From: Ectocarpus siliculosus
Lineage: Eukaryota; Sar; Phaeophyceae; Ectocarpales; Ectocarpaceae
Assembly: GCA_000310025.1 (NCBI GenBank)
Contig: FN649752.1
Span: 2,817,936-2,881,935 of the forward strand
Length of the DNA stretch: 64,000 nucleotides
Direction of reading: 5' to 3'
Of this stretch, positions 27,551 to 37,600 are shown one piece after another. Each line of letters starts with the position of its first letter. Position 1 is the first letter of the stretch. The position numbers and the translations under genes were made by a program. The notes under the pieces were generated by a model that worked only from the letters and a program-made list of their open reading frames with translations, was not told the origin of the DNA and did not search any database.

Positions 27551-27880
27551 TCACCGCCGAGCGCTTCTAAGTGGTTCACAATGCTCCTGATCTCCTCCCC
27601 AGGCATACGGAGGCACCAATGTGTTCGGGCTTAGGTGGAAATCTACTGTCTGATCATACGTGACCAAGCCCTCCCGTTCATCCCGGTCGGAACGAGTGTC
27701 AGCATCATACAACCACGCGGGAACGCGCATGTTGTTCAATAGCAAACCCGAGGGCCAAGTGGTGTCCCAAAGCCATTTGTTGCGTTCTTCGAAAACAGTT
27801 GTCATGAAGTGTTCGATGGCACTGTTCACGTGAATGTAGTTCCGCGTCCATGGGTATGCGTCATTTGTGTAGCAACGCAG
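27551..27880 (-). CDS. Orphan ORF fragment, unknown
   Basis: Open frame on the minus strand from about 27880 to the stop at 27551, roughly 100 codons. The composition looks protein-like (segments WTRNYIHVNSAIEHFMTTV, WLWDTTWPSGLLLNN, TVDFHLSPNTLVPPYAW) rather than repetitive. I do not recognise the family. The frame closes at 27551 in a region that reads on in other frames, which suggests a decayed or spliced gene. There are no recognised neighbours on this strand, and transposon, viral or cellular origin cannot be distinguished. Confidence 0.35.
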   Translation of the reverse strand: MRCYTNDAYPWTRNYIHVNSAIEHFMTTVFEERNKWLWDTTWPSGLLLNNMRVPAWLYDADTRSDRDEREGLVTYDQTVDFHLSPNTLVPPYAWGGDQEHCEPLRSARR

Positions 27881-28039
27881 GTCTCGATATCATTGTAGTC
27901 ACACCGATGTTTTGACCCTTGCTCTGCCTCTGTTTCTGCCTCTGTCTTTTCTCTCTCTCTGCCGTTCTGTCTCTCTGTGCCTCTCTTTTTCGGTCGATGC
28001 TGCTCCGTCATCCATTTTCGCTGTATCGTCATGTGTTGG

Positions 28040-28198
28040 TGTAGACGCGCCGAAACAAGATGGTGGTGTTCATTGGGCAAGAGGTGCGTCGCCTCAAAAG
28101 GGTTGGACTACCACAGGCACCCGTTCGATAATGACCTCGACAAGTGCCGTGAATTCGTTCGCGACGCAGGCATTTACATGTGCCTTTCACACGCGAGG
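28040..28198 (+). CDS. Possible single exon, unknown
   Basis: A stretch in plus ends at CACACGCGAG followed by a consensus donor gtgagt at 28199. In the phase matching that donor it reads GLDYHRHPFDNDLDKCREF then VRDAGIYMCLSHAR, compositionally like a folded protein. No partner exon could be joined with confidence, and the family is not recognised. Confidence 0.25.
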
Positions 28199-29170
28199 TG
28201 AGTCAATTCAAAACATTTCGTGGTTGACGCAAGCTCCACATCTCGCAGTGTAGACATGTTCAACATTGCAAAGTGGAGGTTGAGCATGTGGTAATTATCA
28301 AAATAATGATGTACCGGGACAGAGGTTTTGAAGTTTAATTTCGCGGGCGAAGCCCCCTATTGTACACGTGTGAAACCCATCTACAATGTCTACGGACCCC
28401 ACGTTTTCAAATTGTTTCACCTTCTGAATCAATGAAGGAAAGGAGACAACAAAGCAAAGGTGTCGCCACCGCGGCAGCAAAGAAATCACCGTGCAGATAT
28501 GCTGCCACTCGGGTTGTCCAACATACTAACACGGGATTGATGATTGATGGCGATTGGTTTGGGAGATTCAACCCAAAGAACCACAGATGGAGCCAAGAGA
28601 GCGAAGAACAAGGCAAACTGCAGTGATGCCACAGCATCATCACCGCCACGTTACTTGAACTGCTCTGGCGAGAGGATGGGCGTGCAGACGATATAAAAGC
28701 ATGCACGGATCCCTGGGAAGTCTACTGTTGTAGCTCGATATATACGCGCGTGTTGTGTTTGATTGTGTGTGTGGTCTCCCTCCTCGTTGTTTCTAAGCTC
28801 TTCTAGGTGCTGCTGCGTGGTCGTCATCGACACCCAGTGTGCGTTAACGTTGCGAAACTTCATACACACAGAGAACAGAGTGGTCTCTGCTGGCTCTATC
28901 CTGCTGTGGGCATGTGGAATGCGCCCGTTGCAGCGCCTAGGCTCCCGGCTGATGTGTGCTGGTCTGTGAACTGGTTGGTTCGAATGTTGTGTCCAGACGA
29001 AAGCGGCGACATTGCCAAAATTGCTCGAAAATGGAGAAGAGTCAGCGCCAAGTTAAATGGAGACAGATAATTGGCGGACGCCAAGTTAAATCTGTCCCGG
29101 TGTTTAAATTTCCTCCCGAGCATGTTTTTGATATATTCAACTGTAAGGACACGACGGCATTGCGAACCGA

Positions 29171-29572
29171 TCATCCCCGTCTCAAATGCGCCTCTTCCCT
29201 GCCTTGCCGCGTCGGCATGCGCATCCTTCTCCTCAACTTCTCCATTCTACACAGACACCTACAAAATCTGCAGGCATTCATTGCACATATTTCATATATT
29301 CCGGGCGTTACTTCGCCTGGACGACGTAGATGCGGTTGGTGCTGTGTAGTTACCTGGGGCGCCATAACGTCTGTTTCATGATCGCCCTCAATCCTCCGCG
29401 TAGACCAGACGAAAATAATTATTACATAGTTTGGGTTCAGGTATTCATTGTCAATCAAGACGATCATCTCAACGGCTGGATCTCGGTGTAAATATCGGCT
29501 CCACGCGACAACTACAGTACTTCGTGACGGTTGATCTGGTACTCTAGCATTTACCTTCCCTCGAGAGATCAT
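29171..29572 (-). CDS. Orphan ORF fragment, unknown
   Basis: About 133 open codons on the minus strand with a hydrophobic core (MIVLIDNEYLNPNYVIIIFV) and a Cys-rich end (CAMNACRFCRCLC). No domain is recognised. It lies upstream, on the same strand, of the 27.55-27.88 kb fragment, so both might be remnants of one gene; this is inference only. Confidence 0.2.
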   Translation of the reverse strand: MISRGKVNARVPDQPSRSTVVVAWSRYLHRDPAVEMIVLIDNEYLNPNYVIIIFVWSTRRIEGDHETDVMAPQVTTQHQPHLRRPGEVTPGIYEICAMNACRFCRCLCRMEKLRRRMRMPTRQGREEAHLRRG

Positions 29573-30622
29573 GGTTCAGGGAGGCATGCATGTATTTTTG
29601 GAAACTTTTGACAAGCAAACATTCCAAGTATTGCCATTTAGAGTCGACAATTATTCGGATGCGTGCAGTATTCTCTTCATGAAAACCAATGGCGCCAAGT
29701 CTGCGTGTACATGTACGCACGATCAAGCTTGTGTCGGTGCGGACGGAAGGTCCGCGACCTCCCGACCCAAGAGCCTTGGGAGGCACCAACACAAGTTCTC
29801 GAGCAAGCGTCGACCGGTTCACTCGCTCCGTTCACCAAGAATACCGAACAATATCTACACCAGCAGCAAGGCTTGTTCTCAGAACACGCGTCACCCAACC
29901 AAATAACCAACCATGGTATATATTTGTGTGTTGAGCATGCCTTTTATTCTTAGCATTGATCGTACTAAGCGACTGACCGACTGGTTGAGCATCCACATAT
30001 AATTCGGCGTGTACCGAAAGGAGATAATATGTGACAACGTTAACGTATACGGACCGCTTGTGCATGTGTGTGTTTTTTTGTTGTTGTTTCTCTCACATCA
30101 TTAGCTCTATAGTCCACAAAAATGGGGAGCCTGTGGTCGCAAAACCCGGCACATACGACGCCGCGGGGAAGCAAAACAAGAATAGAGTACAAACCACTCG
30201 GAAAAAGAATACAAAATGATAGAAAGAAAAGAACAGCTACCGCACCGACCAGTCGAGGAAAGGAGCCCAACGAAACCGATCAAAATAAAACAACCCAAAA
30301 ATAAAGGCAAAAATAAAAAAGGGAAAAAGGAGCGCTTCCCACACCCGCCTAAAAAAATCAAAGGGTACCGTACCAGCATCAGGCACTACGCACCAGGGCA
30401 TGGGAGTAATGGAGGCAACACAACAAAGAGGCGGCAGATGGGCAGACAGTCATCTATATAAAAGCAAAAGCAACAGCAAAAGGGAGATCAAGGTACCCAA
30501 CAAGGCAGAGTAGGCAGGGAGGACATGGAAGAAGGAAACACAGCACTGAGGCCGAAGGCAATACAAAGGACATACAGGAGTATAGCATACAGCAGCAGGG
30601 AGGGGAACAGGGCGCAACAACA

Positions 30623-31350
30623 TCAGCCGGGTACATAGTTCGCCACAAGTGCTGCCTCGGCCGCCCTACTCGCTTCTACAGCAGCAGCACCCGGTCGCCG
30701 TTTCTTCCCCCCCACCGCCGCTTCCCCGACTCTCTTTCTCTTCGGTCCCGAGATGGCCGTACTCCCTACTTCTGCTTCCCTCGCGCGCTGGCGCTTCGCG
30801 GACGCTTCCGCCTCATGTCTGCGCCATTTACTCATGAACCATGCCAACCCGTCCTCGAACTTGTTGTACCACGCCTCCGGGTCCTTGGCGTTCTCTTTCC
30901 ATTTCCCCCCTTCCTTTTCGTCTCCCATGTCAAACGCCACGAGGTCCTCTCCTAGACGAGACACCCAGTCGCCCTCCTGCCTGCCCCGGTATCCCACGCC
31001 CCCCGCCATCGCTCCTACCAGCATCCGCTTGGGGAGGCGGTTGTCCTCCATGCGCACAACGAAACCCGCGAAACACAGTCTCCGTTAGCGCACGGTGGCC
31101 TCGGTGGTTTCCTCGCAGCCGGCCTGGATGAGGGCCTGGGCATAGGACAGGGGGCGGTCTGGGCGTTTCCGCTTGCTCCAGCCGATGCACTGTGTCAGGA
31201 ACTGGCGGTGGGTCCCATTGAGCTTCTTGTAGTGCTCCGGTGTTAGGCTCCACGAGACGCACCCGTATAGGAGAGTCTCCACCACTTCAGCCTGGAGTAG
31301 CCGCATCTTGAGCTGGCGGCCGGCCCGTCGCGTGTGTGTGCGCCGTCAAT
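30623..31350 (-). pseudogene. LINE (non-LTR retrotransposon) reverse-transcriptase C-terminal fragment
   Basis: Minus-strand frame from about 31350 to TAG-type stop near 30623, interrupted by one in-frame TAA at 31085-31087. The frame is the same on both sides. It carries the conserved tail seen downstream of the RT domain in many algal and animal LINEs: AEVVETLLYGCVSWSL, HRQFLTQCIGWSKRKR, LSYAQAL and RRLCFAGFVVRM, then a Lys/Arg/Ala-rich end. The catalytic RT core and endonuclease are missing, so it is a typical 5'-truncated insertion. A T-rich tract at 30068-30087 (plus) might be its 3' tail in reverse. Its 5' break lies beside the array of repeated exons at 31.6-40.5 kb. Confidence 0.8.
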
Positions 31351-31640
31351 TCAGGCGACCGAAGGGTTTCCAAAGCCTGTAGTCGGGGGAGGGTGCACGC
31401 TGAACAACCGCCGTCCATACGTCACAATATTTTTTTTATGTACCTTTCCCCGGGTGACACATCTAGTGCGATATCAAAAAAAAATTTCAAATATTTTGAC
31501 ATTGGACGTCTGTGGGGGCGTCTGGCGTGTGTACAACGGTATGTCTGATATTCATGGTCATGTGCAATAGACATTGTGTGACGAGATAACACCTGAAAGT
31601 TCTCCCCCTCTGATTAAATGTTTTCTCTTGACATTATTAG

Positions 31641-34600
31641 CCGAGAGAAAGCCGACAATGAAACCCGCCGGGTTCTCAACGCAAGGGCAAAAGAGACCCC
31701 CCCCGCGGCAGCGATGGCGCGAGGTGGAGAAGAAGTACGAGCAGGAGCAGCAGGCGCAGCAGCATCGGAAGTGGCAGCATCAACAGACGTGTCCGCCACG
31801 GCTTCCCCGGAGGATGGCGTTGGAGACGCGGCCGCAACGGCCGGACGTCTTGCCGCAACGGCCGGACGTCTTGGTGCTGGAGAAGGCGAGGGGTCCGCGA
31901 AGGACAGCAGCGACGACGACGACAGCGACGGCCGTGGCAACGGCGGTACCGCGGTACCCGGGCCAGACGGCGAGCTCGGCTCCGCCGCATCCCCTGCGAC
32001 CACCACCAGAGACCGGGACGAACGGTGCGTGTGTGTGTGTGCGGTTACGAGGAATATATATCCAGATGGTTTCCAGAATGTAGCGGTAGTCGGGGGGAGG
32101 TGCGCGCGAAACAACTGCCTAAAGGCCCCAACATGTAGATACACCACACCCAGGTTGACACGTCTATATAGTGCTTGTTTGATTTTCTCCCGTTGTGTCT
32201 TCAGCTCAGGAAAGCGCGAGGGCGGACCCAGGGGCAGCGGTGACGACGACGTAGGCGACGACCGTGCTGGAGGAGAAAAACTCGCGACGCCTATAGCAGC
32301 TGGGAGTAGTACCCATCTGCAGGCCAGCTCGTCTACCATCGAACTTTGCAGCATGCGCAGCACGGCTGCTGCAAAGATTCAGAGTCTAGTGCCAATGTTC
32401 CAAGCCTACAAGCGGTATGAGAGGTACGTTTTTCACGAAGAAGGTTGACTGTAGAGGGGGGGGGGGATAGGATCTCGCACTAAGATTTTAATGACATCAT
32501 AATCATCTCGTTGCCCTCGTCGGAATTCCGGTATTGCTGCTCACAGCTGCTGTTGACGTATCGACTTCTCCTCTTCCGGCGGGGCCATTATCGCGGTCGT
32601 CGTTTCATCGTCACCGCTGTTATTTAGCTCCCCATCGCCTTCTGAGCGGCTGGAAGTACCAGGAGGAAAATGGGGACAGAGGGCGGTGTAGACGTCGAAA
32701 TCAAACCGTTTGACTAGCCAGAAGGTGGGCTAGGCTAATGGCTTGATTTCGGCTTCTAAAGCGGGTGTAACATTCAGATGGATACGTTAGGAAAAAGTTA
32801 CGTCCGTGCGTGTGTGTGGTCACGTCCGGCATTCGGAGGGGTTCCGAAGTAGTGGCAGGCAGGGGAGAGGGAGCGCTCTGAATTATTGCCCAATTGTCGC
32901 GATATGTTTGTGTACACCGTGCCCTGGGTGAAACGGCGAGTGCTTGTTCTCAACATGCCAAAGCCTTTTGGGGGGGGGCATCTGGTGGAATGTCTGAAAT
33001 ACATCGTCAATGCACTACACGTTATGACGGGATAGCATCTGTACATTACCGGCCCTCCGTCACCGTGTTCTGTTGATATTTTCAGGGCATGGAACGACGC
33101 ATGGAACGCTAACAGGGGGGCCCGCAGGGCTCGCCGCAGAGCTCGCAACGCCTTGAAAAACACCAATCACCCCGTGGCGGCGATGGGGCAAGATGGAGCG
33201 ATAGTCGGCGGCGTCGAGGTTGATCAGGCCGTGGTGGTTGATCAGGCGGTGGCCGGCGACGCCGCGGTTGATCAGGCGGCCGTCGGCGACGTCGGGGGGA
33301 AAGCAGGAGCAGCATCAGCCGGAATCGAAGCAGTAGCAGGAGACAACGCAGCCATGGTTCGACAGGGGGCGGCTGTTGGGGACGTGGCCGCGGAGCCCGG
33401 GCAAGAGGACAAGCTCGCCGACGCTCCACCCCGTATGGCCGGCACAAGCAGGCCCAACAAGGCATCGATGGCGCGCCGTACCACCAAGGCTCGTAGCCCC
33501 AAGTCGCCACTTCCGGTAAGGGGGAGGGGGTAGCCCGTCTTCCTATGTAGACACAGGGTTTCAAACACGGAAACGTTTTTCGCAGTTGCTTCTGGTGTTA
33601 CTGCTTTGGTATACTTTCCTGGGCTGTTCCCATTGACCGACTTCGTTTCCGTGTTGCGATGTGTATGCCCTGTCAGTTGGTTTTGACATGTCGTGTAAGC
33701 GCTGACTGTGCTCTTCGGTGGTTCGATCAATACGGCTGTATACGTGCCGCATGCACCTCGAATCAACACGATGGGGCGCAAGGTTCAGGGACTTCGCCAC
33801 CGCGGCAATTTGTGCGCCGTGCAGTGGAAGTCTTGAAGGAAGAACGAGTTCAAAACGGATATTCTCCCAGCATACCTCCGGCCCCTCACCAGTCTGTCCA
33901 TCCTTTTGGCTCTTCCCATCCAACGCACCTGTTTTTACCAGGTGACCAAATCAAGTTCCTCGACGAGAACAAAGGCGATGACATCAAGATCTCGTCGGCA
34001 ATGTCAAGATCCTCTGCGGATAGAAAGCGCGAGGACCTGAAGACCTCGTCCGCCATGCGACGGGCACGCCGACCTACCACCGAGGATGGTCCGAGCCATA
34101 GTAGCGGCAGGCAAGTGACGAGGCACCATGAGCCCCACTGGGTTGGTTTCATTGTTGACTGTGTTTGCGGGAAATGCACCTTACGTAGTAGTGGGTGTGA
34201 GCAACGACACATGAATACCGAATGGCCGCTGCTGTTTTCAGCCATTGTGGTAAGTAGATCTGATCCACTCGCCACTTCGTTGCCGCAAAGGTCCATGCAG
34301 ACCTACTGGCACGGATGCTGCACGTAAATTTGGCTGGGGTTTACCGCGTGATTGTCTTGTGCTCCACTAAAACACCCGGAGAGTTGAGAAGCATATCAAT
34401 CGTGTACCCAAACGAGCGACCTCTACCAAACGTATTCTACACCCCCCGCCCTCTACCCGCCAGGCCGTCCGCGCGCAAGACCGTCGGGGTGAAGCGCTCG
34501 CATTCGACGGTGTCGAAGCCGGCGGCAAGGCAGCCAGGCCAGGCGGCGGGGCCTCCCGTCAAGGCGGCAAGACGTGCCGAGAAAGGCGGCAAGTTGGGCT

Positions 34601-37600
34601 CCGCGCCGACCAATGCCAAGAGAGTCGCCGAGGACTGTCCATCGGTAAGTGGGGAGAGAAAAGAACGGGTAATGGGGCGAAAGCACAGTAAGGATCAGGC
34701 GCCCGTGCGCGGGAGAGAGGTGGGGGGGGGGGTGGAAGGGGTACTCATAGTCGCGCATGCCGTAGTCGTTAGACCATTGACCTCGCATCCCTACAAAGCC
34801 GGGACGGAGCACGACGGGTTCTCACCGGACCAGGCTCTCACATCACCAAGCGCGAGGCGTCGTGAGGTATTCGGCGAGTCGCATGAAGGGTGCGCTGCAT
34901 CCTGCTAAGGGTGTTCAGCATCTTGTGCTTACCTCCTTGCGTACGGATGACAGCTTCGTACGACTTAGTTTATTCTCTGGTGCTTTCACTCCCAGAGACA
35001 GTTGTAAGCACTGTGCAACTGCCTCGACGATGCTTGACCATTTTCACACAACGTGGTGCGATTATCCCCTTTGCACGGAATGAGGTTTCCCGACCCCACA
35101 CAGCATAATCAACTCGAGCACCATTCATGGTTACCGCCCAAAAAAAACAGAGGTAAAAAAAAAAGCGGTAACCTGGTTGCCGATCTCACGAAGTGATCGG
35201 CTTGTTTTACAACATCGCTGCCAAGCGACGAAAACCCAATCCCGATGGCAAACACCGGGGGGGGGCGGCATGCTCTACAACGTCGCCGCAACGCGACGAA
35301 AACCCAACCCCGATGGCAAACACCGGGGGGAGAGGTAATACCGTCGCCTGCTATTCTGGCGTTGTCTTGAGAAGGGCATGCTTTTCAGGTGTTTTCGGCG
35401 ATATGACTGAGGTAGATATTTGCTGCTTGTTTCCATGGCCGAGGATGTCGGTTGATGGTGCTCCGATATATGTTCCCGGTCAGATGATTTTGAAATATCG
35501 CGAACGCAAGGTTTGCGCTGACTGTACGCTTGGATGGTTCAAACAAACTGGCCGTAGCACGTGCCTCATGCACCTCGAAGCAACAAGCTAGGGCGCCAGG
35601 TTCAGCCTGCACCGTGGAAATTTGTGCGCCGCACAGTAGTCAATGGAATGTTTGAAGGAATAACAAGGTTCAAAACGGATATTCTCCCAGCATGCCTCCG
35701 GCGCCTTATAGCCTGCCCACCCTTTTGGCCCTTCCCTTGCGATGCACTTGATTCGAAACAGAAAATAACCGAAAAGGCACGCAAGGACTACCTCCCCGCG
35801 TCGGCATCGGTGCCTCGTCTAAGTGGTGCAAACACGGCGCGGACGAAGGCCCCGGCGAGGGCGATCCGGCGTTCCCCGCCCGCAAAGCTCTCGCCGGGGC
35901 AGTGGGAACGCACAGCCCAAGCACCGAGGCCGAGTATCGGCAGGTAAGAGACGAGGCGCCGGGAGCCTTTCGATCGTGGTGGATAGTGAAACAAGAACCG
36001 TGTGCACTAGATGTGAGAAAGATGCGAGATTTCACCGATGGAACCACTACGTGTTGAGCTACTGCTGCTTTGAGAAGGTCTGGTCAACTCGTCACGTCGT
36101 TGACGCAGAGGTCCATCCAGATCCACACCTACTGGCACGAATTTTGCATAGCCATTTGGCTAGGTGTTTGCCGCGTGACTTGGATTTCACCTGAGGGAAC
36201 GAACAGCAAGCAAGGGTAGAAGCGTACAGTGGCTGGCACCCATACTTCCATTGTCTCGACCAACGTACGCTCTCCGCCCAGGTCATACGAATCGGCGTTC
36301 GTGCCGTGGCGTCCGCGGGCGAGCGAGGCGGACTTCCAACCTCAGGTAAGGAGGGTAAGGGAAGAAAGCACACCGGAGGAAAACTAAGGCCGGCCACGGA
36401 CTAGGCGTACGTGCGTGTGGGACAGGGAGGGGAGTAGCGACGTGTCTTCCTATCCAGACGTTGGCATGTGAAACAGGCAATCATGAATGTTGGCGGTGGC
36501 TCTGTATGTATGTCCGGTCAGTTGGTTTTGGCATATCGCGTACGCAAGTCCTACGCTGACTGTACGCTTGGATGGATCATTCAAAAGGATTGTATCACGT
36601 CCCGCATGTGGCCTCCACGACCTGCGAATGTAAAAGCTAGGGAACCAGGTTCAGCGGCCCAGTCACTGCAGAAAACTGCACGCCGAACAGTCGACCGCTT
36701 GGCCAAAAAAAACAAGTCCAAAACGGATGTTCTCCCAGCATGCCGACGACCCCTCACTGCTTGTCCACCTTTTGGCCCTTCCTACGAAACCTTCGCCTGT
36801 TTTTGCCAGCTGACTCCAACAGGGACAAGCTCACGTCCAGATACGCTTCCTCCGAAGAGAAAGTGCGTCTGGGACGAGATAAGGCCCGAGACTTTGAGCG
36901 CCAGCCGCGATGTCCAGCCCACAATGCGGTCACGGCGGGCATACGGCAGCATGCAAAGACCCAGTCCGAGTATGCATAGCAACAGGCAAGAGACGAGGAA
37001 CCGGGTATCCCTTGATTGGATGGTAGTTGGTGAACACAACATTTCATGTTCAGCGGATAGAGCATCGTACGTGGTAGGTGTGAGCAAAGACGACCCGTGA
37101 GTACCGAGTGACTGCTACTGGTTGAGCTACCGCTGTTGTGAGCAGGTGTGGTCCACTCGCCACTTCGTCGCCGCAAAGCTATCCATGTTGCACGACCATC
37201 TACCTGGCTGGGGTTTGCCACGCGACTGCTTGAATTTGACTATTTTGGAAGTTTATTGACTTGTACCCATGCTGGCGTTTTCTCTGCCAACGCACGCTCT
37301 CCGCCAAGGTTACGCTTTGGTGGCGAGCGCTCGCGTCAGCGGGTGTTAGAGCCGGCAGCAAGCCAGCGGGGGACGTCGGCAAACCCATGGTTGCAACGGC
37401 GTCCCGTTGTGGCGGCCGAAGAGCAGAACGGCAGGTTCGCCTCCGCCGTTTCCTTGCGGAGCATTTCCGGCAGCTGCAGGCTGCTACCGGTGGCCCGACG
37501 CGCCATCAACAGCAGCCTCACCCGCAGCTACCGGCTGCTACCGGTGGCCCAACGCGCCATCAACAGCACCATCACCCACAGCTACCGGCTGCTACCGGTG

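Larger units (their letters stand above)
21635..30100. other. Long intergenic region with repeats and orphan fragments
   Basis: About 8.5 kb after the MnmG stop. The first few hundred bases are probably the MnmG 3' UTR; I found no convincing AATAAA there. Two tandem arrays are listed separately (23570-24850 and 25773-26005). Open stretches at 27551-27880 (minus), 28040-28198 (plus) and 29171-29572 (minus) look coding-like but are unplaced. Nothing is recognised in 21.7-23.5 kb or 26.0-27.3 kb. Confidence 0.5.

Noticed and set aside
30623-31350. Complete reverse transcriptase gene
   Set aside because: Only the region after the catalytic core is present and it has an in-frame stop; called as a relic.
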